Shown: in pieces, positions 56,287 through 64,000 of the stretch
Numbering within the stretch: position 1 is the first letter of the stretch
Layout: each line of letters begins with the position of its first letter
Notes under the pieces: generated by a model
The model's input: the letters and a program-made list of their open reading frames with translations, nothing else
What the model was told of the DNA's origin: nothing
The model's database searches: none
Source: Bacillota bacterium
Lineage (GTDB): Bacteria > Bacillota > Clostridia > Christensenellales > Aristaeellaceae
Assembly: GCA_023421395.1 (NCBI GenBank)
Contig: JAEZTL010000041.1
Location: 80,834 to 144,833 of the forward strand
Direction of reading: 5' to 3'
DNA length: 64,000 bases
Made by a program: the position numbers and the translations under genes

Positions 56287-57221
56287 CCTCCGATCGCGTT
56301 CATCGGCCGCTGAGACCGGCTCGCGCCCTCGTTCAGCGCGTGGGCGCGGGGTTTTTCCAGGATTCCCCGCGCGATCTCCTCGCGCAGCGCCTCGCCCGCC
56401 AGCCCCTTCAGCGGGATCTCCCTGCAGGCGTGCAGGCAGGGCTTCAGCATGCCGTCAGCGGTTACGCGGATGCGGTCGCATTCCGCACAGAAGCAGCCGG
56501 TGATGGGGCGGATCAGCCCCACCCCGCCCATGTGCCCCGGCATCCGGTAGCGCTCCGAAACGCCCGAGCGCCCGACGGGCGTCAAACCCGGACAGCGCTC
56601 AAGCACCGTTTGCGCGGATATAAAACGCTCCCCGGGCCAAGCCGTGCTGGGGCCGATGGGCATCAGCTCGATGAATCGCACGTCGATCGGGTGATCCCGG
56701 GTCAGCGCGACAAAATCCACGATCTCGTCGTCGTTCAGACCGCCTATCAACACTGTGTTGACCTTCACTCGGTCGAATCCGGCGTCGAGCGCGGCAAAGA
56801 GGCCGCCCATCGCGTCCTCCAGCCGTCCGCAGCGGGTGATTTCGCGGTAACGCTCCGGTTTCAGGCTGTCTATGGAGATGTTCACACAGCCCACGCCCGC
56901 CGCCCGTAAATCCTTTGCAAGGCGGGCGAGGCGCGAGGCGTTGGTGGTCATGCACAGCGTTTCAATGCCGTCAAGGGCGGAAACGCCCCGGCAGATATCC
57001 AGAATATCGCCCCGCGCCAGCGGCTCGCCGCCGGTCAACCGCACCTTGTTGACGCCGAGCGCCGCCGCCTGCCGCGCGATTTCGATGAATTCCGTGGCGG
57101 TCAGCGCTTCCCGTACGCCTTCGGCCGGGCCTTCCGGCATGCAGTAAGCACAGCGGTAATCGCATGCGCCGGTCACGGACAGCCGCAGGTATTGGACCGA
57201 GCGCCCAAGGTGATCCAGCAT
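56283..57221 (-). CDS. moaA: GTP 3',8-cyclase MoaA
   Basis: 312 aa. Radical SAM N-terminus [20 protein letters not shown] (CX3CX2C), [20 protein letters not shown], and a C-terminal second cluster [20 protein letters not shown]. The penultimate GG of MoaA (here NAIGG at the end) is kept. Coupled to moaC. First step of molybdenum cofactor synthesis. Confidence 0.95.
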   Translation of the reverse strand: MLDHLGRSVQYLRLSVTGACDYRCAYCMPEGPAEGVREALTATEFIEIARQAAALGVNKVRLTGGEPLARGDILDICRGVSALDGIETLCMTTNASRLARLAKDLRAAGVGCVNISIDSLKPERYREITRCGRLEDAMGGLFAALDAGFDRVKVNTVLIGGLNDDEIVDFVALTRDHPIDVRFIELMPIGPSTAWPGERFISAQTVLERCPGLTPVGRSGVSERYRMPGHMGGVGLIRPITGCFCAECDRIRVTADGMLKPCLHACREIPLKGLAGEALREEIARGILEKPRAHALNEGASRSQRPMNAIGG

Positions 57222-57245
57222 TTGATCCTCCGGAGTTTTGCGATT

Positions 57246-57731
57246 TCAGCGCGGCGCTTTGGGGTGGTCGCCGCCGCGCAGCATGTCGATGCCATGGGGC
57301 AGCGCGCCGATCACCGCTTCCAGGTTTTCCCGCGCGGCGCGCGGGCTGCCGGGCAGGTTGACGATCAGGCTTCTCCCCCGGATGCCCGCCGCCGCGCGGG
57401 ACAGCATCGCGAGGGAGGTGATCTGAAGGCTATGAAGCCGCATCGCTTCGGCGATGCCGGGGGCCATGCGCTCGCACACCGCCGCCGTCGCCTCGGGCGT
57501 TACGTCCCGGGGTGAAAAGCCGGTGCCGCCGGTGGTGACGACCAAATCGGCCGCAAGCGCGCCTTCGATGAGCGCATTTTCGATTTCCCGACGCTCGTCC
57601 GGCACCAAGGCGAGGCGCAGCACCTGGAATCCAGCGTCTTCGAGCATGCCCCAGACGACCGGGCCGGATTCGTCCGGCCGCTCACCCCGGGCCGAGCGGT
57701 CGCTGACGGTGACGACAATCGCCGTGTACAT
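57246..57731 (-). CDS. mog: Molybdopterin adenylyltransferase Mog/MoaB-type
   Basis: 161 aa. VVTVSDRSARGERPDESGPV, LVVTTGGTGFSPRDVTPEAT and SLIVNLPGSPRAARENLEAV are the MogA/MoaB motifs. It adenylates molybdopterin before metal insertion. It starts 12 bp after the MoeA-like gene. Confidence 0.93.
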   Translation of the reverse strand: MYTAIVVTVSDRSARGERPDESGPVVWGMLEDAGFQVLRLALVPDERREIENALIEGALAADLVVTTGGTGFSPRDVTPEATAAVCERMAPGIAEAMRLHSLQITSLAMLSRAAAGIRGRSLIVNLPGSPRAARENLEAVIGALPHGIDMLRGGDHPKAPR

Positions 57732-57743
57732 GAAAGGCTCCCC

Positions 57744-58769
57744 TCAGGCGAATTTGCCGAAGCTGCAGTCCGGGTAACGGCAGGGCTTGCAGTTTAAGCA
57801 TAAGCCGCCCGGCCCCAATCGCGCGATGTCCGCCTTTTCGATCCGAACCCCTGCGGCGATGCGCGGCAGGATGAGGTCAAAGACCGTCGCGGCCGCGTAC
57901 ATCACGCAGGCGGGCAGGCCCAGCGCGGGCACACCGTCCCCATAATAGCCCAGAAGAAACATCGCGCCGGGCAGCACCGGCGCGCCGTAGCTGACGACCG
58001 TCGCGCCGCTCATGCGGATGGCGGCGGGCGTCATGTCGTCCGGATCAACGCTCATGCCGCCGGTGCAGATCACCAGCTCCGCGCCCTGATCCCGGACCGA
58101 TTCGATGGCCCGGACGATATTTTCCTTCCGGTCGTCGCTCTTTTCAAAATAGCATGCTTCGATGCCGTAGATCCGGAGTTTTTCCACCACCACGGGCGTA
58201 AAAGTATCCTGAATCCGGCCGTAGAACACTTCGTTCCCGGTGGTGACGATGCCCGCCTTCATGGAGCGGTAAGGCAAAAGCGATAGAATCGGCGTCTCTC
58301 CCGCGGCGCGCTCCGCCAGGCGGATTTTATCTTCCGCAATGACCAGCGGGATCACCCGGGTGCCGCACAGCTTGTCGCCCGCGCGCACCGGGAAAAAGTC
58401 GTGCCGCGTCGCGGCCATCAGGCCTTCGATGGAATTGAGCTGGAACAGCCGCTCCGCGTCGACTCGAAACAGCCCGTCGAACGCCGCGAAGAGCTCAATC
58501 TTCCCCTCGGAGGGCTCGGACAGGCGCATGCCTTCCCCGGCCAGAATTTTCGCCAGGCGCGCGGCGGCGTCGTTCTCGTGCAGCATGCCCTCCTCGAGCG
58601 ACCACACGTAGAGATGATCCTTGCCCATCGAAAGGAGCATCGGAATGTCCGCCTCGGTCACCACATGGCCCTTTTTAAACTGGGGGCCCTTCATTTCGCC
58701 GCGCACGATGCGCGTCAGATCGTGGCACAGCACGTGCCCGACCGCGTTTTGCGTTTCAATCAGCTTCAT
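57744..58769 (-). CDS. MoeA-like molybdopterin-binding protein with C-terminal Cys cluster
   Basis: 341 aa. NAVGHVLCHDLTRIVRGEMK, the MPT-binding region GIVTTGNEVFYGRIQDTFTP, LVICTGGMSVDPDDMTPAAI and LPGAMFLLGYYGDGVPALGL. The C-terminus ends CLNCKPCRYPDCSFGKFA, a four-Cys motif found in Clostridia variants. It likely inserts molybdenum or tungsten. Either the GTG at 58775 or the ATG at 58769 is the start; I chose the ATG, and neither has a strong SD. Confidence 0.85.
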   Translation of the reverse strand: MKLIETQNAVGHVLCHDLTRIVRGEMKGPQFKKGHVVTEADIPMLLSMGKDHLYVWSLEEGMLHENDAAARLAKILAGEGMRLSEPSEGKIELFAAFDGLFRVDAERLFQLNSIEGLMAATRHDFFPVRAGDKLCGTRVIPLVIAEDKIRLAERAAGETPILSLLPYRSMKAGIVTTGNEVFYGRIQDTFTPVVVEKLRIYGIEACYFEKSDDRKENIVRAIESVRDQGAELVICTGGMSVDPDDMTPAAIRMSGATVVSYGAPVLPGAMFLLGYYGDGVPALGLPACVMYAAATVFDLILPRIAAGVRIEKADIARLGPGGLCLNCKPCRYPDCSFGKFA

Positions 58770-58843
58770 GGCCACATCATATCATTATTCGCGGAAAAGA
58801 ACAACGTATTTTTGAAACCGGACAAAGTTTTGCGCGTCCAAAC

Positions 58844-59668
58844 TCAGCCCAGCAGGTAGGGTTCGATGTGGCAGTCATACGCCGCTTCCCGTCCCGGATC
58901 GACACACTGGAGATTTTCCCTGGTGTTGATGGCGTCCGGCAGGCCCATCCAAGGTTCGACACAGGTGGTGCCGGGGAATTTTGCGCAGACCACCAGCGCG
59001 CGGAACGCCTCCGAGGACCGGATGCGCGCGCCATAGCCATCCCCCGGCGACAGGATCTCCGCCATATCGCCCGTCCGGCCCCAGCACACGAAGTCCGCGG
59101 AGTCGGTCAGATCGATGGCCTCCGGCGGAAGGGCAATTTTTCCCGCCTCGCCCCAGCGCTCGCAGGAGGTCATGTTGACACTGAGGCGCGCGAGGCTCTT
59201 TTTTGAGGTGGTGAAGTAAGGGTGCCACCCGAAGGCGTGGGGCATCAAACGGACGTCGTTGTTTCTGACTCGGGCGGTCAGCCGCAGCGCCCCGCCCGTC
59301 AGCGCGTAGGTAAGCCGCAGCTCAAAGTCGAAGGGATAGCAGTCGCTCATCCACTCCCTGCAGCCGGTGCGAAGGAGGGTGACGCTGTCCGGTGAGACTT
59401 CCTCCACGCCGAAGGCGGAGTCCCGTACCAGCCCGTGGAACGGCATGCGGTAGGTCTTTCCGTCCAGCTCATACCGGTCGTCCCGGGTTCGGCTGGGGAA
59501 AGGGAACAGCACCGGGTTGCCGCCGGACAGGACCGCACCCTCCGGCAGCCGCGCTTCGTTCAGATGAAGCACCTCAACGCCGTTCAGAATCAACCTGCCT
59601 GCCATGCCGCCGTAATCCGGATAGATGAAGGCGGTCAGCGCGCCGTTTCGAAGCTCGATTCTGTTCAT
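58844..59668 (-). CDS. Aldose 1-epimerase-like protein
   Basis: 274 aa. RNGALTAFIYPDYGGMAGRL, LFPFPSRTRDDRYELDGKTY, GLVRDSAFGVEE, and the catalytic-type FGWHPYFTT (His) and KFPGTTCVEPWMGLPD (Glu). It is a member of the galactose mutarotase superfamily, probably acting on a sugar in the cytosol. GGGAGG precedes the ATG. Confidence 0.85.
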   Translation of the reverse strand: MNRIELRNGALTAFIYPDYGGMAGRLILNGVEVLHLNEARLPEGAVLSGGNPVLFPFPSRTRDDRYELDGKTYRMPFHGLVRDSAFGVEEVSPDSVTLLRTGCREWMSDCYPFDFELRLTYALTGGALRLTARVRNNDVRLMPHAFGWHPYFTTSKKSLARLSVNMTSCERWGEAGKIALPPEAIDLTDSADFVCWGRTGDMAEILSPGDGYGARIRSSEAFRALVVCAKFPGTTCVEPWMGLPDAINTRENLQCVDPGREAAYDCHIEPYLLG

Positions 59669-59859
59669 ACATCCTCCCGATCATATGCCTCATTGTATTT
59701 TCATGTCATTATACCACGCCGCGGAGCAATTGCGAAGCCGCAGCACGGATCACTTGCATCCGGCGCGTATCTTACAAGCGTATGCAGCCTGCGCACATCA
59801 GCGTGTTGCCAATTGAAAGTGCGGATTTGAGAATTGCGCGGAGTATACTATGAACTATC

Positions 59860-60420
59860 GATTGTAAACAAGGGAATTCTGCGGAACACGCCCAGGCTTC
59901 AGGCTTTTATCAAACCGTTCGAAAGAGCGATTTGTTACGTGGTCAATTTACCGATGGGGGCAGCGAAACCTATGTGAAATACTTGCCCGGCGGACTGGTG
60001 GACGACGGCGGGTCTTTCGCGCGAAGGCCGTCAGGGATGACAACCGGAAGCGCGTCTTTCTGGAGTTGCGGGAGCGGGGCGAGTTGACCAGAATTCAGCG
60101 CTCCCGATCGACGGGTTTGGGCGGGACGGCGATTTCGGGCAGGTAGATTGCCTGGTGTCCCGGAGCCTGATCTTGAAGATGGATCCAGTCAAGGCAGGAG
60201 GCATCATCAGAAGGTCCATCAACCCGCTCATCCGAGCAAGGCGGGCAGATTCCGGTGTTTGCGCTGGATCTCCGGGCGATCGTTTTCCGCCGCATGTGGT
60301 ATGATCTTAATCTCCGGGGACTGTAGACAGATTTTCTCGTCAAAGCGCCAAAACCCATCGGTGATCCGGCAGGTGAAGCGGCGGCCGATGTCGAATGTAT
60401 TCAATGGATAGACTTCGCAC
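59860..60420. pseudogene. Decayed coding stretch
   Basis: No intact gene. Plus-strand pieces in shifting frames read like a broken protein (SETYVKYLPGGLVDDGGSFA; KAVRDDNRKRVFLELRERGE; LVSRSLILKMDPVKAGGI), needing at least two frame changes. Parts of the minus strand also look protein-like (LDWIHLQDQAPGHQAIYLPE; LNTFDIGRRFTCRITDGFWR). I cannot decide strand or family. 59669-59859 has no feature. Confidence 0.4.
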
Positions 60421-60859
60421 TGCGCTCGTCCCGACGCTTTCAACGCGCGCTGGCGACCGCGATCCGCGTCGTTTCCCCAGCGCCTTTTTCCGGGAGGGGG
60501 CAAGCTGTTTTCCGCAGGCCGCTCGCCGCCGTCAACCGCAGGCATGGCGCTTCTGGAGGAAGATACAGGCTTCCCGTGTTTCTGCGCAGGCCCGCGCCTA
60601 TGCCGGGAATGAGGCGCTGAAGCGCGTGGGCGAAGCGGTGGATGACCTGCTGTACATCCCTGTACGGGACGGCGTTGTCGCGAGCATCCTGTACGGGGGC
60701 AAGCTTTTTCTTAGCGCGTCCGGTGCGGGCGTCCCTGCGCGGGATGTCTTGGGCAAGGCTGGCGTCGCCGTCATCGACCATGCTCGCTCCGGGCTTTCCG
60801 GGGACGCGTGGGAAATCGCGGCCTGTTTTCCGGAAAAGGCGTTTTCAATCGCCACATAA
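60395..60859 (+). CDS. Possible hypothetical protein or remnant
   Basis: 154-codon open frame. The C-terminal half is coherent (GEAVDDLLYIPVRDGVVASI, LYGGKLFLSASGAGVPARDV, GVAVIDHARSGLSGDAWEIA). The N-terminal half is arginine-rich and less protein-like, and there is no clear SD. It may be the tail end of a decayed gene. Followed 33 bp later by the small membrane protein gene. Confidence 0.3.
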   Translation: MYSMDRLRTALVPTLSTRAGDRDPRRFPSAFFREGASCFPQAARRRQPQAWRFWRKIQASRVSAQARAYAGNEALKRVGEAVDDLLYIPVRDGVVASILYGGKLFLSASGAGVPARDVLGKAGVAVIDHARSGLSGDAWEIAACFPEKAFSIAT

Positions 60860-60892
60860 TGCGCGGCGCGAAGCCGCATGGGAGGGTTTTAA

Positions 60893-61246
60893 TTGCCGGA
60901 TGAGAACAAAACCAACGAAAAGGAACTAAGCCCTTTGGCGCAGAAAGCCGCCGAAATCGACGAGGGACGCTGGACGCTCTACCAAAACATCGGCGGCGTG
61001 GTGCTGGGCCTCGCGGCGGGCGCGCTGCTCTTTTTGGTGAAGGACGACGGTTCGCTGCTGCCGCTCAATTTCATCATCGCGCTGGCGATCGCCAAGTTTT
61101 TGCCGGATTACCTGGAAAAACAGATGAATCGAAGCCTTCGGCGCGCGCGGATTGTGATGATCATCACGCTGCTGATCGTGATCCTCGCCTGGGCGGGTTA
61201 CATTTTTCTGATCAAGGGGACCGCCGCGTTTACCGCCAACCCCTGA
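60893..61246 (+). CDS. Small membrane protein with three helices
   Basis: 117 aa with a TTG start preceded by GGAGGG. Polar start (DENKTNEKELSPLAQKAAEI), then helices at residues ~32-48 (NIGGVVLGLAAGALLFLVKD), ~56-70 (LNFIIALAIAKFLPDYLEKQ) and ~86-107 (IVMIITLLIVILAWAGYIFL). It resembles small AtpZ/AtpI-like or DUF-type membrane proteins, but I assign no function. Confidence 0.6.
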   Translation: MPDENKTNEKELSPLAQKAAEIDEGRWTLYQNIGGVVLGLAAGALLFLVKDDGSLLPLNFIIALAIAKFLPDYLEKQMNRSLRRARIVMIITLLIVILAWAGYIFLIKGTAAFTANP

Positions 61247-61259
61247 CGGGAAAGGATGG

Positions 61260-61297
61260 AAAAAGCCTGACGCCGCGAATGCGGCGTCAGGCTTTTT
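61260..61297. terminator. Perfect 17-bp bidirectional terminator
   Basis: 61260-61276 and 61281-61297 are perfect complements with loop GAAT and A/T runs at both ends. It separates the two convergent genes. Confidence 0.9.
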
Positions 61298-61315
61298 CTG
61301 AGGATTACGAATGAA

Positions 61316-64000
61316 TTATTTCCGCTTGCGCGCCAGCACGATGAGGCCGGCGGCCATGAGGAGCGCCAACAGCGCGAGTCCGGAGATCAGGATGGTGATG
61401 GGCAAGCGGCTCGTCTGGGCGGGCGCGGCGGTGGGCGCCGCGGTGGGCGCGGGCGTGGGAACCGCGATGCCGACGCCTGAGCTGGCGGAAGCGGTCACGG
61501 AATCGGTCTGCGCCTCGTCGTACCAGCCGGTAGCCGTGATGCTGGCCTCCATACGGTCGTTCTCCGCTGCCTCGTCCTCCGAGGCCACCTGATAGCTTAC
61601 GCGCAGCGTTTCGCCTGCTGGGAGTTCGCCGATGCGCAGCGTGCCGCCGTCGGTGCTCACGCCCTCCGGCAGATCCGCGTACGTGCCGCCCTCCGGGCTA
61701 GCCTTGACATCCACCGCGTACAGCGCCTGGCCGCCGTCGTTGGTGATGTCGATGTTGAAGGTCACGGGTTGGCCCGCCTCCACGGGATCTGCGGCGGCAC
61801 TCATGCTGACCAGCACCGCGCCGGGCTTCATTTCACCCACCGGAATCGACAGCGTCGCGCCGGCGTTGGTGTAGGCGCTCTTGGCGAAGAGGTTCACATC
61901 GAGAGATGGCTGTTCGTAGTCGGCTGGGATTTCTTTTTCGTAGGTCAGCGTCACATCCTCGCCGGGCGCGAGCTGTTGAATAATTTTGTTGCCGCCGGAG
62001 GTAGCCACGTCGATGGAGGCGCGGTTCTTGCCCTTGTAGGCAAAATCCTGATCGTCTTCCAGCACGATGTGGCTGATGGTGGCATCGCCGTCGTTGTATA
62101 CGCGGACGCGGACGCGCGCCGTCTCGCCTGGCTTGTAGTATTCGGCGTCGGCGCCAACCTCCACACCGAGCGCAATATCGCCGGCGATCATCGCGGCCGC
62201 CTCTGCCTGGGCGGAGATTCCGGTCCCGTCCCCGGAGGATCGGCCGGAAACCGAGGCCTGATTCCGGTAGCGATATTCGAAGCGGTTGCCAGAGGCAGTC
62301 ACGCCGGAATCGCTCAGGTCGACGACGGGCACAAGGCCGGTAAACACGACACGGACGGACGCGCCGGACGAAAGGAGCGGCAAGATGACGGCGGATTCGC
62401 CTTTTTCCTGAACCGCGCCGGGATCGTTCGAAGCGTCGACGCTCATCAGCGTCAGGCCGTCCGCCCGGTCAAGGAGCCGCACGTCTTCCAGCGCTACGTT
62501 GCCGGTGTTCTCGGCGATCAGAATATACTGGATCTCTTCGCCGGGGGCGTATTCCTGCTTGTCGGTGGCGAGACTGAGCGTCAGCGCGGGCGCGGCGGCG
62601 ACGGAGACCGTGGCGACGGCCCGCGCCTCGACCGCTTCGCCGGTGAGTTCGTCGCTGCCGGTAACGCTGAGGCTGTTCTCAAAATCACCGGATTCGGCGG
62701 AAGTCGAGACCGTGTAAAGATAATCGTAGGACAGCGTTTCGCCCGGACCGAGGCGGTTGATGACGAGCGATTCCTCGTCGATCGTCGCGCCGTCGGCGGG
62801 TACGATGGAATCGGGGTCGATGGTGAGGCCCCAGAGGTCGCTGGCGCATGTAAGGCCAGTCAGCGCGACGTTGCCGGTATTTGCGACCGTTGCATGGTAT
62901 GAAACGCTCTCTCCGGGTTTTGCGGAGCGCATCGCGGCCTTTTGCTGGACGGTCAGCGCGGGAATGCGCGCGACTTCCACGGCCGACACGGCGTTAAGCT
63001 TGACCGCCTCGCGGTTGTATGTACCCGATACGCGTACGCCCAAGGTCAGCGGACCGGGGCTTTGATCTTCCGGAATCACGAACCGGAAGGAAACCTTCAG
63101 GCTTTTGCCCGCGGAAACGCGCTTTTCGGTGCCGGTAATCTCCGCGCCATCCGGTTCGACGGCATATTTCAGTCCGGTCAGGTCCTTTGATCCGCCGTTT
63201 TCAATGGTCACATCCCCCGTGACGATGTCACCGGGTTTTGCCGAGGCGGGAAGATCGATTCGGGCAATTGCCTTGCCGTCCAGCACCGTCACGGTGGCGT
63301 CCGCCTGCGCGTTCAGCGCATCGACGCCCGACGCCGGCTGCGCGACGGCCAGGGCGCGGTTTTCCATCTCTCCGGCTTTGGCATCCTTGGGTATTGTGTA
63401 ACGCAATACGATGGACTCTTGCTTGCCTGGCGCCAGGTCACGGAGGATCTCGGATTCCCCGATCAACTCGTCTGAGACGGAGATGCGCGTCATGGGGATG
63501 TTGCCGTCATTCGTTACCGTTATGATGTACTCAACGACGTCGCCGATGCGATATTCCCACCCATCGGTGGTCATCGTCATCGAAATGGCGGGTTGGGGTA
63601 CAGGCGTGGGCTCGGGCGTGGGCTCGGGCGTGGGCTCGGGGGTCGGCTCCGGCGTAGGCTCAAGCGTGGGTTCGGGCGTAGGCTCAAGCGTCGGCTCGGA
63701 GGTCGGCTCCGGGGTTGGCGTAAGCGTCGCTTCTGGCGTGGGAAGCTTGGGCGGAGCGGGCTGAATGACTTCCGGCGTGACAGAAGGCGCTGGCGTCAGT
63801 TCACGCGTGGGTCCCGGCGTTGCTTCAAGCGTCGGTTCCGGGGTCACTACCGGGGTGGGCTCCGGCGTGGGCTCCGGCGTGGGCTCTGGGGTAACTTCCG
63901 GCGTGGGTTCAGCCGTGGGCTCCGGGGTCACTTCCGGTGTGGGTTCCGGCGTGGGAAGCTGAGGCGGTGCGGGCTGAATGATTTCCGGCGTGGGTTCAGC
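61316..64000 (-). CDS. Large repeat surface protein, N-terminus beyond window
   Basis: At least 894 codons; the frame stays open to the window edge. Visible parts in order: a low-complexity Pro/Thr/Glu linker (about the first 135 residues, 63590-64000), then about six related beta domains of DUF11/CARDB type with TVTNDGNIPMTRISV-like cores (VANTGNVALTGL, AENTGNVALEDV, VYNDGDATISHI, ITNDGGQALYAV). A C-terminal transmembrane anchor with basic tail follows (TILISGLALLALLMAAGLIV then LARKRK). LPITI precedes the anchor, but no standard LPXTG is present. Extracellular, membrane-anchored; adhesion or structural function is plausible. Confidence 0.85.
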   Translation of the reverse strand, partial: AEPTPEIIQPAPPQLPTPEPTPEVTPEPTAEPTPEVTPEPTPEPTPEPTPVVTPEPTLEATPGPTRELTPAPSVTPEVIQPAPPKLPTPEATLTPTPEPTSEPTLEPTPEPTLEPTPEPTPEPTPEPTPEPTPVPQPAISMTMTTDGWEYRIGDVVEYIITVTNDGNIPMTRISVSDELIGESEILRDLAPGKQESIVLRYTIPKDAKAGEMENRALAVAQPASGVDALNAQADATVTVLDGKAIARIDLPASAKPGDIVTGDVTIENGGSKDLTGLKYAVEPDGAEITGTEKRVSAGKSLKVSFRFVIPEDQSPGPLTLGVRVSGTYNREAVKLNAVSAVEVARIPALTVQQKAAMRSAKPGESVSYHATVANTGNVALTGLTCASDLWGLTIDPDSIVPADGATIDEESLVINRLGPGETLSYDYLYTVSTSAESGDFENSLSVTGSDELTGEAVEARAVATVSVAAAPALTLSLATDKQEYAPGEEIQYILIAENTGNVALEDVRLLDRADGLTLMSVDASNDPGAVQEKGESAVILPLLSSGASVRVVFTGLVPVVDLSDSGVTASGNRFEYRYRNQASVSGRSSGDGTGISAQAEAAAMIAGDIALGVEVGADAEYYKPGETARVRVRVYNDGDATISHIVLEDDQDFAYKGKNRASIDVATSGGNKIIQQLAPGEDVTLTYEKEIPADYEQPSLDVNLFAKSAYTNAGATLSIPVGEMKPGAVLVSMSAAADPVEAGQPVTFNIDITNDGGQALYAVDVKASPEGGTYADLPEGVSTDGGTLRIGELPAGETLRVSYQVASEDEAAENDRMEASITATGWYDEAQTDSVTASASSGVGIAVPTPAPTAAPTAAPAQTSRLPITILISGLALLALLMAAGLIVLARKRK
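63590..64000 (-). repeat. Pro-Glu-Pro-Thr repeat tract
   Basis: Repeated GGCGTGGGCTC/TTCC-type 12-mers encode the linker (PEPTPEPT). A longer unit recurs about 210 bp apart (63735-63780 and 63950-63992), each encoding IQPAPPxLPTPE. Prone to slippage and assembly error. Confidence 0.8.

Noticed and set aside
1..64000. CRISPR array
   Set aside because: No regularly spaced identical repeats with unique spacers; the only dense repeats are the protein-coding Pro-Thr tract and short local duplications.

Overview
The window is a high-GC, spore-forming Firmicutes (Clostridia-type) chromosome interrupted by one apparently complete prophage. Sporulation genes (spoIVB next to spo0A, and a Tlp-type small acid-soluble spore protein), consensus sigma-A promoters and strong AGGAGG-type ribosome binding sites support this. 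The high GC fits a Christensenellales/Oscillospirales-like lineage, but that placement is inference.

Layout. 1-3.5 kb is host: the end of deoB, spo0A and spoIVB (all minus strand), then a tRNA-Pro(GGG) with its own promoter. 3545-42850 is a 39.3-kb prophage inserted in the 3' part of that tRNA and bounded by a perfect 55-bp direct repeat (attL 3545-3599, attR 42796-42850). From attR inward come the tyrosine integrase, a membrane protein, a cI-like repressor with a divergent promoter pair, and a plus-strand membrane-anchored gene. A long minus-strand early region follows: many small proteins, VRR-NUC, HNH, an orphan ParB-like protein, a sigma-like factor, a C5 cytosine methyltransferase with repeats, a DUF5131 radical-SAM-like protein, an HUH Rep and an ArpU-like regulator. 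A terminator separates this from a conventional siphovirus late operon: terminase, SPP1-type portal, Mu gpF-like protein, scaffold, P22-like coat, head-tail joining, tail tube, tail chaperones, tape measure, baseplate, three paralogous tail fibres, a BppU-like fibre, endolysin and holin. An AT-richer accessory segment lies next to attL: a DUF3467/PBECR-nuclease/DUF2283-like trio, a small gene behind a consensus promoter with a built-in palindrome, and an HTH plus degenerate LAGLIDADG-like pair.

42.9-64 kb is host again. It carries an HMCES/YedK-type protein, an SDR dehydrogenase, tlp, a GH3 beta-glycosidase, a split one-carbon/methionine module (homocysteine methyltransferase-MTHFR fusion plus a stand-alone pterin-binding methyltransferase), a BMP/nucleoside-type ABC transporter, a molybdenum cofactor operon (MoeA-like, mog, moaA, moaC, MOSC), an aldose epimerase, a decayed stretch, a small membrane protein and the C-terminal part of a large repeat-containing surface protein that runs off the right edge.

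The most interesting unexplained pieces are a ~440-bp non-coding element in the phage early region (37962-38404: own promoter, own terminator, two-block inverted repeats at its ends), a cluster of three perfect GC hairpins just upstream of the HUH Rep gene (27304-27413), and the accessory cassette at 3.7-5.9 kb. No CRISPR array, rRNA, IS transposase or reverse transcriptase was seen.
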